The translations under genes were made by a program, and so were the position numbers. Source: Candidatus Aalborgicola lynettensis (GTDB lineage Bacteria > Pseudomonadota > Gammaproteobacteria > Burkholderiales > Burkholderiaceae_C). From it: 64,000 nucleotides of DNA. The notes beneath the pieces were generated by a model. The model saw nothing but the letters and a program-made list of their open reading frames with translations. It was not told where the DNA came from and did no database searches. The stretch covers positions 186,001 to 250,000 of the forward strand of contig JADJZE010000002.1 in the NCBI GenBank assembly GCA_016719405.1, given 5' to 3'. This document shows, in pieces, positions 17,143 to 31,002 of this stretch (within the stretch, counting starts at the first letter, position 1; every line of letters begins with the position of its first letter).

Positions 17143-18420
17143 TCATTTGATGCGTTCAATATCTGCGCCAATGCCGCGCAATTTGGCTTCCATCTGGTCG
17201 TAACCACGGTCCAGGTGGTAGATGCGGTCGACCACGGTTTCGCCTTCGGCCACCAAACCGGCAATCACCAGGCTGGCCGAGGCCCGCAAATCGGTTGCCA
17301 TTACGGTAGCGCCAGACAACCGTTCCACCCCCTCGATCACCGCGATCTTGCCGTCGATCTGGATGTTGGCACCCAGGCGCACCAGTTCGTTCACGTGCAT
17401 GAAGCGGTTCTCGAAAATGGTCTCTGTGACCTTGCTGTGCCCGTGGCCCATGCAGTTGACGGCCATAAACTGGGCCTGCATGTCGGTCGGGAAACCCGGG
17501 TACTCCGTGGTGCGAAAACTTTGTGCCTTGAAGTGGGCATACGCCGGACCTAGAGCCTGCACACGGATGCCGCCTTCCACCGCCTGCACGGTCACCCCGG
17601 CTTCGCGCAGCTTGTCCACCACCGCGTCCAGATGGTCGATGCGGCCGTGCTTGAGCACCACATCACCGCCGGTAGCGGCCACAGCACACAAAAAGGTGCC
17701 GGTTTCAATGCGGTCAGCTACCACCTGGTGGGTGCAGCCATGCAGGCGCTCCACACCCTGGATGTGGATGCGGCTGGTGCCGTGGCCCTCGATCTTGGCG
17801 CCCATCTGGATCAGCATTTCGGCCAGATCGGGGATTTCGGGCTCTTGGGCGGCGTTTTCCAGCACGGTTTCGCCTTCGGCCAGGCTGGCGGCCATCAAAA
17901 AGTTTTCCGTACCGGTGACCGTGACCATGTCGGTGGCAATGCGTGCACCGTGCAAGCGCGTACGGCCCTTGGGCAGGCGGGCAATCATGTAACCGTGCTC
18001 GACCACAATCTCGGCACCCATGGCGGCCAGGCCCTTGAGGTGCTGGTCCACGGGCCGTGAGCCAATGGCGCAGCCGCCGGGCAGCGACACGGTGGCCTCG
18101 CCAAAACGTGCCAACAAAGGGCCCAAGGCCAGCACCGAGGCGCGCATGGTTTTAACCAACTCATACGGCGCTTCCGGCGTGCTGAGCGTGCTGGCATCCA
18201 CCCGTACGGTACCGTCGGCCCCCTGCTCTATTTGCACACCCATGTTGCGGATGAGCTTGAGCATGGTGTTCACGTCTTGCAAGCGCGGCACGTTGCGCAG
18301 GGTGACGGGGTCTGCCGTGAGCAAGGTGGCGCACAACTCCGGCAAAGCGGCGTTTTTGGCACCAGAGATCAGCACCTCGCCCCGCAAGGGGTTGCCGCCG
18401 CGTATCAATAGTTTGTCCAT
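17143..18420 (-). CDS. murA: UDP-N-acetylglucosamine 1-carboxyvinyltransferase
   Basis: First committed step of peptidoglycan synthesis, transferring enolpyruvate from PEP to UDP-GlcNAc. It is 425 aa. It opens MDKLLIRGGNPLRGEV with the ISGAKNAALP motif, and the catalytic, fosfomycin-sensitive cysteine is C117 in PGGCAIGSRPVDQHL. The C-terminal TDLRASASLVIAGL and HLDRGYDQMEAKL are typical. It lies between bolA and hisG, as in other betaproteobacteria. Confidence 0.98.
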   Translation of the reverse strand: MDKLLIRGGNPLRGEVLISGAKNAALPELCATLLTADPVTLRNVPRLQDVNTMLKLIRNMGVQIEQGADGTVRVDASTLSTPEAPYELVKTMRASVLALGPLLARFGEATVSLPGGCAIGSRPVDQHLKGLAAMGAEIVVEHGYMIARLPKGRTRLHGARIATDMVTVTGTENFLMAASLAEGETVLENAAQEPEIPDLAEMLIQMGAKIEGHGTSRIHIQGVERLHGCTHQVVADRIETGTFLCAVAATGGDVVLKHGRIDHLDAVVDKLREAGVTVQAVEGGIRVQALGPAYAHFKAQSFRTTEYPGFPTDMQAQFMAVNCMGHGHSKVTETIFENRFMHVNELVRLGANIQIDGKIAVIEGVERLSGATVMATDLRASASLVIAGLVAEGETVVDRIYHLDRGYDQMEAKLRGIGADIERIK

Positions 18421-18445
18421 GGTGTGGGCTTTCGGGTGGGTGCGC

Positions 18446-18688
18446 TTAAGCGGCCTGAGCCGCCCATTCGGCGGGGGTGAAGGTTTTCATGGACAGGGCG
18501 TGCACTTCGTCGGTCTTCATGCGGGAGCCCAGTGTGGCGTAGACCTTCTGGTGGCGCGCAATCGGGCGCAGGCCTTCAAAAGCGGTCGACACGATGGTGG
18601 CGTACCAGTGGCGGCCATCACCTTCAACGTGGCAGGTTTCACAGGGCAGGCCTGCAGCGATCAGGGATTGGAGTTGCTCAGCGGTCAT
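18446..18688 (-). CDS. BolA-family protein (IbaG/YrbA type)
   Basis: 80 aa. The core CHVEGDGRHWYATIVSTAFEG, followed by RHQKVYATLG and DEVHALSMKTFTPAEW, is the BolA fold with its conserved His. BolA proteins partner with monothiol glutaredoxins in Fe-S cluster handling. The position just before murA is the conserved place of ibaG/yrbA. Start ATG 18688; 25 bp to murA. Confidence 0.93.
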   Translation of the reverse strand: MTAEQLQSLIAAGLPCETCHVEGDGRHWYATIVSTAFEGLRPIARHQKVYATLGSRMKTDEVHALSMKTFTPAEWAAQAA

Positions 18689-18709
18689 GGATGGAGGGGG
18701 ATAAAAAGG

Positions 18710-19465
18710 TTAGCTGCGGATTTTGTAGCCAATACGCAGCAGGTGCATGGCCAGTGCGCTGGCCACCAGGGTGGTGCCAGCGACTACAGCCAGACTGAGC
18801 CAGGGTGAAGCGTCGCTCAGGCCAAAGAAGCCGTAACGAAAGCCGTCGATCATGTAGAAAAATGGATTCAGGTGGCTGGCACGCTGCCAGATGTCTGGCA
18901 ATGAGGCAATCGAATAAAAGACGCCGCTCAAAAAGGTCATGGGCATGATGATGAAATTCTGAAACGCGGCCAATTGGTCAAATTTTTCGGCCCACAGACC
19001 GGCAATCAGGCCCAGCGCGCCCATCAGCGCCGCGCCAGTCACCGCAAAAACCAGAATCCACAGCGGCGCCACAAAACCCAGCGGGGCAAACCACGCACCC
19101 ACCAGCAGCACCCCCACACCCACCACCAGACCGCGCACGATGCTGGACCCCACGTAGGCCACAAACCAGCTCCAATGCGACAAGGGTGTGAGCAACACAA
19201 ACACCAAGTTGCCCATGATCTTGCTCTGAATGAGCGAAGACGAGCTATTGGCAAATGCATTTTGCAAAACGCTCATCATCACCAGACCAGGCACCAGAAA
19301 GGCGGTGTAGCCAATGCGGTTGTAGACCGTGACGTGGTCTTCCAGCACATGGCCAAAAATCAGCAGGTACATCACGGCGGTGAGCACCGGCGCGGCCACG
19401 GTCTGAAAGCCGACCTTCCAGAAGCGCAGCACTTCCTTGTAGAGCAGGGTTTGCCAGCCGGTCAT
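18710..19465 (-). CDS. ABC-2 type transporter permease (YadH-like)
   Basis: 251 aa inner-membrane protein with six predicted helices and the ABC-2 signatures FLVPGLVMMSVLQNAFANSSS and FLSGVFYSIASLP, followed by NPFFYMIDGFRYGFFG. The substrate is unknown. It is translationally coupled to the upstream ATPase gene (ATGA overlap at 19462-19465). This YadG/YadH-like pair regularly sits between mla and murA genes. Confidence 0.93.
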   Translation of the reverse strand: MTGWQTLLYKEVLRFWKVGFQTVAAPVLTAVMYLLIFGHVLEDHVTVYNRIGYTAFLVPGLVMMSVLQNAFANSSSSLIQSKIMGNLVFVLLTPLSHWSWFVAYVGSSIVRGLVVGVGVLLVGAWFAPLGFVAPLWILVFAVTGAALMGALGLIAGLWAEKFDQLAAFQNFIIMPMTFLSGVFYSIASLPDIWQRASHLNPFFYMIDGFRYGFFGLSDASPWLSLAVVAGTTLVASALAMHLLRIGYKIRS

Positions 19466-20439
19466 GCCGGTGTTCCCTCTTTCGTCGATAGCGGTTCAAC
19501 GCCCTGCACCTGGGGCGCACTGTTCGCGTCGCGATTCATGATGTCGATGAACACGTCTTCCAGATCGGCTTTGCGCATCTCCACGTCTTCCACCACCAGA
19601 CCGGATTCCCGCACTGCGGCGAGCAACTGTTCAATTTCGAGCGCATTGTGGGCGGGCAACTGGACCACGCTGCCGGTTACCCGCGCGCGCTGTGCCAGGG
19701 CCGGAGGCAGTACGCCGGAGGTTTTGAAACGCAGCACATTGCCCGATGCGGCCTTAAGCAAGGCACTGGTACGGTCCAGGGCCACGATGCGGCCGCTCTT
19801 GAGCATGGCAATGCGGCCGCACAGGGCTTCGGCCTCTTCCAGGTAATGGGTGGTGAGCAGCACCGTATGGCCCTGCTTGTTGAGTTGGGAGATGAATTGC
19901 CACAGCGTTTGGCGCAACTCCACGTCCACACCCGCAGTGGGTTCATCCAGCACGATGACCGGTGGTTTGTGCACCAGGGCCTGCGCCACCAGCATGCGGC
20001 GTTTCATGCCACCGGAGAGCTGGCGCATATTGGATGCGGCCTTGTCGGCCAGCCCCAGGCTATTGAGCAACTCGTCAATCCAGGCATCGTTGTTGCGCAC
20101 ACCAAAGTAGCCGGACTGGAACTGCAGCGCTTCACGCACATTAAAAAACGGGTCAAACACCAGTTCTTGCGGCACCACGCCCAATTTGTGGCGCGCCTGT
20201 GCCGCCTGAAGCTGCACGTCGCAGCCCAATACCGACACCTGCCCGCTGGTGGCCCGGGTCAAACCCGCAAGAATGCTGATCAGGGTGGTTTTACCGGCGC
20301 CGTTGGGCCCCAGCAAGCCAAAAAACTCACCTTCTTCGATGTCCAGGCTGACATGATCCAACGCCAAAAAAGAAGCCCGTTTGGTGCCTTGTGGCGACGC
20401 ATACGCTTTGGAGACGGTTTGGAAAGAGATGGCAGTCAT
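19462..20439 (-). CDS. ABC transporter ATP-binding protein (YadG-like)
   Basis: 325 aa from ATG 20439 (MTAISFQTVSKAY). It has Walker A GPNGAGKTT, signature LSGGMKRRMLVAQAL, Walker B VIVLDEPTAGVD and switch TTHYLEEAEALC. The ~90-residue C-terminal extension (LRFKTSGVL onward) is usual for ABC-2 exporter ATPases. It pairs with the downstream permease. The longer open frame upstream is not coding-like. Confidence 0.95.
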   Translation of the reverse strand: MTAISFQTVSKAYASPQGTKRASFLALDHVSLDIEEGEFFGLLGPNGAGKTTLISILAGLTRATSGQVSVLGCDVQLQAAQARHKLGVVPQELVFDPFFNVREALQFQSGYFGVRNNDAWIDELLNSLGLADKAASNMRQLSGGMKRRMLVAQALVHKPPVIVLDEPTAGVDVELRQTLWQFISQLNKQGHTVLLTTHYLEEAEALCGRIAMLKSGRIVALDRTSALLKAASGNVLRFKTSGVLPPALAQRARVTGSVVQLPAHNALEIEQLLAAVRESGLVVEDVEMRKADLEDVFIDIMNRDANSAPQVQGVEPLSTKEGTPA

Positions 20440-20530
20440 GGGAGTCGGCCATTTTAAGCCACGCACCCAGTGCAGGCGCGTGCAAGGCCTCTTGTGACGG
20501 GAGTCAGACCAACGCGAACAACGCAAAGCG

Positions 20531-20797
20531 TTAGGCGCTGGGCAACAAGGCTTCAACGCCGTACAAGGCCGCCAAATCACGCAAACCGGTCGGCAGACCC
20601 CGCACCACCATCGGCTTGCCTGCCCCTGCGCAGGCGCGGCGCAACTCCAGCAGCACGGCCAGCGCAGACGAATCAAAGTGCCGCAAAGCAGCAGCATCCA
20701 CCTGCACCGGCGCAGCCTCTGCCGCCAGGTTGGCGACCAGAGCGGCCAGGCACGCAGTGGCTTGGCCGTGGGTCAGCTGATCGGGCAAGGTCAGCAC
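20531..20797 (-). CDS. mlaB: STAS-domain protein, MlaB
   Basis: 88-aa STAS protein, the small cytoplasmic regulator bound to MlaF in the MlaFEDB phospholipid transporter. VDAAALRHFDSSALAVLLELRR is the STAS core with the conserved Ser pair. I chose GTG at 20797, one base after the mlaC stop with AGGG six bases upstream; a longer frame would run into mlaC. It is the last gene of the mla operon. Confidence 0.88.
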   Translation of the reverse strand: MLTLPDQLTHGQATACLAALVANLAAEAAPVQVDAAALRHFDSSALAVLLELRRACAGAGKPMVVRGLPTGLRDLAALYGVEALLPSA

Positions 20798-20798
20798 A

Positions 20799-21437
20799 TC
20801 AGCCCTTTTTGCTATTGGCTTTGTTGCGCTCGGCAAGCGAAGCAATCAAGCCGTCAACGCCCTTGGCATTGATTTCCTGGGCAAACTGGCTGCGGTAGGT
20901 TTCTACCAGCCACACGCCCAACACGTTCAGGTTGTAAATGCGCCAACCTGCCCCTTGGCCTGGCGTCTTTTCGAGCCGGTAATCCAGTTGAATCGCATCG
21001 CCGCTGCCCTTGATTTCGGTGCGCACCACCACTTCCTTGTCCTCTGCAGAACCCCGCAGAGGTTTGACCACGATGATTTGGTCCGTTACCTGCGCCAGCG
21101 CACCGGAATAGGTGCGCACCAGCAAAATCTTGAATTCTTCCTGCAAGCGCTTTTGCTGTTCGGGTGTGGCCTGGCGCCAGGCGGGGCCCACGGCAGAGGC
21201 CGTCATGCGCTGAAAATTCACATTGGGCATGATGCGCGTCTCGACCAGGCCGATCACCCGGGCCATGTCGCCGGCGCGAATGGCCTTATCGGACCGAATG
21301 GCATCCATCACATCGACCGACAAGCGCTTGATCAGCGCATCGGGTGCCTCGTCTTCTGCATGGGCTGCGGGCATCAAGCCCATACCCAGCGCAGCAACGA
21401 TGATCAGCAAACCCTGTCTAAAAAACACGCGTTTCAT
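20799..21437 (-). CDS. mlaC: Periplasmic phospholipid carrier MlaC
   Basis: 212 aa periplasmic shuttle carrying phospholipids between MlaA in the outer membrane and MlaFEDB in the inner membrane. It has a signal peptide (residues 1-27, cleavage near AHA|ED), then the MlaC/Ttg2 fold with MPNVNFQRMTASAVG, LQEEFKILLVRTYSGAL and the C-terminal WRIYNLNVLGVWLVETYRSQF. It lies between mlaA and mlaB. Confidence 0.96.
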   Translation of the reverse strand: MKRVFFRQGLLIIVAALGMGLMPAAHAEDEAPDALIKRLSVDVMDAIRSDKAIRAGDMARVIGLVETRIMPNVNFQRMTASAVGPAWRQATPEQQKRLQEEFKILLVRTYSGALAQVTDQIIVVKPLRGSAEDKEVVVRTEIKGSGDAIQLDYRLEKTPGQGAGWRIYNLNVLGVWLVETYRSQFAQEINAKGVDGLIASLAERNKANSKKG

Positions 21438-21512
21438 ATTGACCTTTTGATAACTATGTACACCGCATTATCTAACGCGGCACACCACCGTTGCGACGAC
21501 ATCCGCAATGCC

Positions 21513-22280
21513 TCAGGGCTCGGGGGAAATATCCGCCATCTCATCATCCGGCGGATTGCCGTCGTACACCTGGTTGCGCCTGCGCTGCAAATACCCGTCG
21601 CGGATGAAACTATAGGGGTCTAACGCCGCTCCCTCAACCACCTGTCCCGCGCCGAGAAAGCGGGCCCGCGTATCGACAATATTGAGCACGGACAGTCCGT
21701 CACGGGTGCCGGTATCGACCACACTGTTAACCAAATCACCCCGGTAGTCGATCGGCAAAGCCGCCACTTCGCGCAAAGTGGATGGCCCCAAAAGTGGTAG
21801 CACGATATAGGGCCCCGCGCCCACGCCCCAGCGCCCCAGCGTCAAACCAAAGTTGGACGTATGGCGCTCGATGCGCAAACCGGTAGCCATATCGACAAAG
21901 CCCAGCAACCCAATGGTGGAATTGATCAACACACGCCCGGTGCTGTCGGCCATATCCTGGCCCCGCAACTGGAGTGCGTTGTTTACGACGGACCAGGCAT
22001 CCTGCAAATTATTGAAAAAATTGCTCACCCCCACCTGCATCCAATGGGGGGTGCCATCCCGGTACACGGTGGCAACGGGCTTCAGGACTGCGCGGTCCAA
22101 TTTGTCGTTGAAGGTAAAAATACCCCGGTTCATCGACTCCAGTGGATCGCGGCGATCCGGGTACGGCACCGCGGCACAGGCCTGCAATAGCGCCAGCAAC
22201 ACCAGCACGCCCACGCGCGCCGCGCCGCGGCGCACCAAGCGTTGCCTTGCGAAAAAGGCCACTCGCTCCACCACCCTCAC
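21513..22280 (-). CDS. mlaA: Outer-membrane phospholipid-removing lipoprotein MlaA (VacJ)
   Basis: 255 aa lipoprotein. The lipobox LLQAC lies at about residues 31-35. Then come the VacJ signatures DPLESMNRGIFTFNDKLDR, VSNFFNNLQDAW, TIGLLGFVDMA and GPYIVLPLLGPST. It extracts phospholipids from the outer leaflet of the outer membrane. The start is a GTG whose last bases overlap the mlaD stop (GTGA), so it is coupled. In enterobacteria mlaA is unlinked; here it is inside the operon, as common in betaproteobacteria. Confidence 0.96.
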   Translation of the reverse strand: MRVVERVAFFARQRLVRRGAARVGVLVLLALLQACAAVPYPDRRDPLESMNRGIFTFNDKLDRAVLKPVATVYRDGTPHWMQVGVSNFFNNLQDAWSVVNNALQLRGQDMADSTGRVLINSTIGLLGFVDMATGLRIERHTSNFGLTLGRWGVGAGPYIVLPLLGPSTLREVAALPIDYRGDLVNSVVDTGTRDGLSVLNIVDTRARFLGAGQVVEGAALDPYSFIRDGYLQRRRNQVYDGNPPDDEMADISPEP

Positions 22281-22762
22281 CTTCCGGACGGATCGGAGGA
22301 TGCCCCCTCCGCCGCCTTACTGTAGAGAAACTGGCTGATCAGGTTTTCCAGCACCACGGCGGACTGCGTTGCACCAATGGTGTCGCCTGCCACCAGGTTG
22401 GCGGCATCGGCCCCGGCTTCCAGCCCCACATACTGCTCGCCCAGCAAACCGCTGGTCAGTATTTTCAAGGAACTGTCTTTGGGAAAAACATAACGCTTGT
22501 CCATGGCAATGGTGACACGGGCCTGGAAGGTTTTGTCGTCCAGTTCAATCGACTCCACCCGCCCGACCACGACACCCGCAGTGCGTACTGCGGCCTTGGC
22601 CTTGAGGCCACCAATATTGTCAAAACGTGCGGTCACCACATAGCTGCCACCAGAGCTGGTCATGCTACCCAAATTGGCCGCCTTGAGCGCCAAAAATACC
22701 AGCCCCATAAAGCCCAGCAGCACGAAGCCGCCAACCAGTATTTCGATGTTGCGTTTTTGCAT
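22277..22762 (-). CDS. mlaD: MCE-domain substrate-binding protein MlaD
   Basis: 161 aa, start MQKRNIEILVGGFVLLG. One N-terminal membrane helix is followed by the MCE domain (YVVTARFDNIGGLKAKAAVRTAGVVVG), which forms a hexameric lipid-binding ring in the periplasm as part of MlaFEDB. It is coupled to mlaA downstream and follows mlaE by 30 bp. Confidence 0.96.
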   Translation of the reverse strand: MQKRNIEILVGGFVLLGFMGLVFLALKAANLGSMTSSGGSYVVTARFDNIGGLKAKAAVRTAGVVVGRVESIELDDKTFQARVTIAMDKRYVFPKDSSLKILTSGLLGEQYVGLEAGADAANLVAGDTIGATQSAVVLENLISQFLYSKAAEGASSDPSGR

Positions 22763-22792
22763 AGGTAGTCCGAAAAAATAGGCCACCACCGC

Positions 22793-23587
22793 CTAGGCAG
22801 TGGTGAACATGAGCGCGGTAAGTATGAAGTCCATGAAGAGAATCCCCAGGGAGGCGATCACAACGGTGCGCGTGGTGGCGTAGGCCACACCTTCGGGCGT
22901 GGCCTCGGCCTCATAGCCCTGGTAGAGCGCCACAAAGGTGCAGATGACGCCAAACACCAAGCTCTTGACAATGCCATTGCCCACATCGCGAATCACATCC
23001 ACACGGTTTTGCATGACGGACCAAAAATTGCCCGCGTCGATACCAATTAGCAGCACCGCCACAATGTAGGCTCCAATAATGCCTACGGCAGAAAACAGGA
23101 TCGCCAGCAGCGGCATAGACACCACACCACCAATAAAACGCGGCGCCAGCACGCGCTGGGTGGGATCCACTGCCATCAAGTCCATCGCGGCAATTTGTTC
23201 GCCAGCCTTCATCAAACCGATTTCAGCCGTCAGCGAGGTACCGGCGCGCCCTGCAAACAGCAAACCGGCCACCACCGGGCCCAACTCGCGCACCAGCGAC
23301 AGGTTGACAATCAGCCCCAAGGATTCGGCGGCGCCATAAATCACCAAGGCGTAATACATTTGCAACGCCAGCACAAACCCGACCGCCAGGCCAGACGCCA
23401 ATATGATGCTGAGCGAGCGGTTGCCCACGGCATGAATCTGCGCCACGATCAAAAATGGGCGGCGCATGGCCGGGCCAATGGCGCGCAGCAATTGCCAGAA
23501 AAACACCGCCGCGCGTCCCAACCCCGCCAGCAGATCCAGGAAGGCACGCCCCAGCGTTGCGATGCGATCCAATGCAGCTTGCATCAT
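22793..23587 (-). CDS. mlaE: Phospholipid ABC transporter permease MlaE
   Basis: 264 aa MlaE-family (DUF140) permease with five to six helices. The conserved LSLVRELGPVVAGLLFAGRAG and TAEIGLMKAGEQIAAMDLM are diagnostic. It starts with two Met codons; the first overlaps the mlaF stop (ATGA). Confidence 0.97.
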   Translation of the reverse strand: MMQAALDRIATLGRAFLDLLAGLGRAAVFFWQLLRAIGPAMRRPFLIVAQIHAVGNRSLSIILASGLAVGFVLALQMYYALVIYGAAESLGLIVNLSLVRELGPVVAGLLFAGRAGTSLTAEIGLMKAGEQIAAMDLMAVDPTQRVLAPRFIGGVVSMPLLAILFSAVGIIGAYIVAVLLIGIDAGNFWSVMQNRVDVIRDVGNGIVKSLVFGVICTFVALYQGYEAEATPEGVAYATTRTVVIASLGILFMDFILTALMFTTA

Positions 23588-24414
23588 GCGCTGGCTCCAA
23601 ATTCTTCCACCACCGGGCGGGCCGGGTAATGGAAATTAATGGGGCCATCGGGCTCACCACGTACAAACTGGCGCACCTCCGGGTCTTGGGAAGCCATCAT
23701 CTCGGCCGGTGTGCCCTGCGCGATGATGCGACCCTGGTTGGCAAACAACACCACGTAATCACTGATCGCCATGCACTGGGGCACATCGTGGGAAACCAGC
23801 AGCGAGGTTGCACCGGTAATGTCGTTGAGCTCGCGAATCAGCTTGGCCGCAACCCCCATGGACACCAAGTCCAGACCCGCAAAAGGCTCGTCGTACATGA
23901 TGAGTGTGGGGTCCAGTACGATGGCACGCGCCAGCGCAACACGCCGCGCCATGCCGCCGGACACTTCGGAGATGCGCAACTGGGCCGCGCCACGCAGCCC
24001 CACGGCGTTGAGCTTCATCAGTACCACATCGCGAATCAGCGCATCGGACAAATCGGTGTGCTCCCGCAAAGGGAAGGCCACGTTCTCGAAAACCGACAAA
24101 TCGGTAAACAAGGCGCCAAACTGAAACAACATACCCAGCTTGCGCCGGTACTGGTACAGGGCGTCACGGTTGCGGGTGTCGATGACCGCACCGTCAAAAC
24201 GCACCTGGCCAGCGGTAGGTGCATGCACGCCCCCAATGATGCGCATCAAGGTGGTTTTGCCGCAGCCCGAGCCACCCAAAATGGCAGTGACCTTGCCACG
24301 GGCAAAATTCAACCGCACGTCACGCAGAATCACGCGGCGCGCATCGTAGCCAAACGACACGTTGTCGACTTCAATGAGAGATTGCGCGGCAGTGGGGGGT
24401 GTGGAGGCGGTCAT
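23584..24414 (-). CDS. mlaF: Phospholipid ABC transporter ATP-binding protein MlaF
   Basis: 276 aa from ATG 24414 (MTASTPPTAAQ). It has Walker A ILGGSGCGKTT, signature ISEVSGGMARRVALARAI, Walker B LIMYDEPFAGLD and H-loop SHDVPQC. It powers lipid transfer by MlaFEDB. As first gene of mlaFEDACB it stands 7 bp past the gltBD terminator hairpin, so its promoter must overlap or lie close to that terminator, or it is served by readthrough. Confidence 0.96.
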   Translation of the reverse strand: MTASTPPTAAQSLIEVDNVSFGYDARRVILRDVRLNFARGKVTAILGGSGCGKTTLMRIIGGVHAPTAGQVRFDGAVIDTRNRDALYQYRRKLGMLFQFGALFTDLSVFENVAFPLREHTDLSDALIRDVVLMKLNAVGLRGAAQLRISEVSGGMARRVALARAIVLDPTLIMYDEPFAGLDLVSMGVAAKLIRELNDITGATSLLVSHDVPQCMAISDYVVLFANQGRIIAQGTPAEMMASQDPEVRQFVRGEPDGPINFHYPARPVVEEFGASA

Positions 24415-24420
24415 GGAATG

Positions 24421-24443
24421 AAAAGGCCGGGGAGTCCCCGGCC
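24421..24443 (-). terminator. Rho-independent terminator of gltBD
   Basis: Perfect 9-bp stem GGCCGGGGA/TCCCCGGCC at 24425-24443 followed on the minus strand by TTTT. It lies 38 bp beyond the gltD stop and immediately before mlaF. Confidence 0.9.
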
Positions 24444-24480
24444 CGCAAATCATACGAGAAAACGCGATCAGCGTGACAGC

Positions 24481-25956
24481 TTAGCGCGGCAGCTCGGATT
24501 GTCCCATCAAAAACGCATCCACCGCGCGCGCTGCCTGGCGCCCTTCGCGAATGGCCCACACCACCAGGCTTTGGCCACGGCGGATGTCGCCTGCAGCAAA
24601 CACTTTGGGCACGCTGGTGGCGTAACCACCGTTGACCTCAGTGGAGGCCTTGGCGTTGCCGCGTGCATCTTTGTCGATGCCAAAGCTGTCCAGCGTCGCA
24701 GCAACCGGATTGGTAAAGCCCATGGCCAGCAACACCAAATCGGCCTTGTATTCTTTCTCGGTGCCCGCCACTTCAAGCATCTTGCCGTCTTTGAATTCGA
24801 CCTGAACCGTCTTCAGACCCGTGACTTTGCCGCCTTTGCCCGTGAACTCCTTGGTGGAGATGGCAAATTCGCGTGTGCACCCTTCGTCGTGGCTGGAACT
24901 GGTGCGCAGTTTGAGCGGCCAGTAGGGCCAGACCAGGGGCTTGTTTTCCTGCTCGGGCGGCATGGGCATGACCTCGAACTGGGTCACGCTGGCCGCACCG
25001 TGGCGGTTGCTGGTACCCACGCAGTCGGAACCGGTGTCACCACCACCAATCACAATGACGTGTTTGCCCGAGGCCGACAACTGGCCTTTGAGCTTGTCAC
25101 CCGCATTGACCTTGTTCTGCTGCGGCAAGAACTCCATGGCGAAATGGATACCGTCCAGGTCACGGCCGGGCACGGGCAGGTCGCGCGACTGCTCTGCGCC
25201 GCCGGTTAGCAGCACGGCGTCAAAGTCTTTTTGCAACTGGGTCGCCGAAATGCTCTCTTTGGCCCAATTGGTCACCTTGGACGCTGCGCCACTCTGGGGC
25301 CACTCGCCCACCAGCACGCCAGTACGGATGGTGACGCCTTCTTTTTGCAACTGGTCGGCACGGCGGTCAATGTGCACCTTTTCCATCTTGAAGTCGGGAA
25401 TGCCATAACGCAGCAGGCCGCCAATGCGGTCGTTCTTTTCGAACAGGGTTACATCATGGCCGACACGCGCCAACTGCTGGGCGGCTGCCATGCCCGCGGG
25501 GCCGGAACCCACCACGGCGACCTTTTTACCGGTCTTGTGCTTGGGCGGTTGCGCCAGCACCCAGCCTTCGGCCCAGGCGCGGTCGATGATGGCGTGTTCA
25601 ATGGATTTGATGCCCACCGCGTCGTCATTCACATTGAGTACGCAGGCCGCTTCACAGGGTGCCGGGCAAATGCGGCCGGTGAATTCCGGAAAGTTATTGG
25701 TGCTGTGCAGCACGTCAATGGCGTTTTTCCAGTCGTCCCGGTACACCAAATCATTGAAATCCGGAATGATGTTGTTGACCGGACAGCCGCTGTTGCAAAA
25801 CGGCGTGCCGCAGTCCATGCAACGCGCCGCCTGCAGTTTGGACTGGGCGGTGTCCAGGCCGATGACGAACTCTTTGTAGTGTTTCAGGCGCTCGGTAACG
25901 GGCTTGTAACCCTCTTCGATGCGCTCGTATTCCATGAAACCCGTAATTTTTCCCAT
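24481..25956 (-). CDS. gltD: Glutamate synthase small subunit
   Basis: 491 aa NADPH-dependent subunit of glutamate synthase (GOGAT), feeding electrons to GltB. An N-terminal Fe-S region CMDCGTPFCNSGCPVNN and CPAPCEAACV, an FAD-binding VVGSGPAGMAAAQQL and an NADPH-binding VIGGGDTGSDCVG are all present. Start MGKITGFMEYER at 25956. It follows gltB after 79 bp and ends before a strong terminator. Confidence 0.97.
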   Translation of the reverse strand: MGKITGFMEYERIEEGYKPVTERLKHYKEFVIGLDTAQSKLQAARCMDCGTPFCNSGCPVNNIIPDFNDLVYRDDWKNAIDVLHSTNNFPEFTGRICPAPCEAACVLNVNDDAVGIKSIEHAIIDRAWAEGWVLAQPPKHKTGKKVAVVGSGPAGMAAAQQLARVGHDVTLFEKNDRIGGLLRYGIPDFKMEKVHIDRRADQLQKEGVTIRTGVLVGEWPQSGAASKVTNWAKESISATQLQKDFDAVLLTGGAEQSRDLPVPGRDLDGIHFAMEFLPQQNKVNAGDKLKGQLSASGKHVIVIGGGDTGSDCVGTSNRHGAASVTQFEVMPMPPEQENKPLVWPYWPLKLRTSSSHDEGCTREFAISTKEFTGKGGKVTGLKTVQVEFKDGKMLEVAGTEKEYKADLVLLAMGFTNPVAATLDSFGIDKDARGNAKASTEVNGGYATSVPKVFAAGDIRRGQSLVVWAIREGRQAARAVDAFLMGQSELPR

Positions 25957-26035
25957 ATTTCTTCTCCTTAGGCGGCAGGTTTTTTGCCCTGCCCCCACTA
26001 TTGCGGATGACTAATTGCGACTGACCAGTTGCGGC

Positions 26036-30826
<4,791 letters not shown>

Positions 30827-30857
30827 GGCGCACTCCTGAAAATGACAGTGGGCCTCT

Positions 30858-30886
30858 AGGATACTGCAATGCAGCATGGCAACCAA
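30858..30886 (-). promoter_or_regulatory. Candidate sigma-70 promoter of gltBD
   Basis: On the minus strand TTGGTT (30881-30886) is followed after exactly 17 bp by TATCCT (30858-30863), about 30 bp upstream of the gltB start. The spacing is ideal; hexamers match the consensus moderately. Confidence 0.5.
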
Positions 30887-30896
30887 ACAAAATAAT

Positions 30897-30960
30897 AGGG
30901 GTCAGATTCCAATTATTAACACCATTAGTCACTCTTAAAATAATTAGGGACATATTAAAT
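30897..30960. repeat. AT-rich tract with GGGGTCAGA fragment next to the transposase gene
   Basis: Contains GGGGTCAGATTCCAATTATT and, ~40 bp on, AATTAGGGACATATT. The GGGGTCAG core matches the palindrome at 55388-55424. Base composition is much more AT-rich than its surroundings. It is plausibly the end of a REP/transposase unit. Confidence 0.4.
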
Positions 30961-31002
30961 TTGATAGCAATAAACCTAATACAGGCAAGCGGAAACGGCA
31001 AA

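Noticed and set aside
30955..31000. Family-A repeat copy beside the transposase (TTGATAGCAATAAA)
   Set aside because: Only the GATAGCAA string resembles the repeat; the TAGCTGCTTGCGC core is missing.
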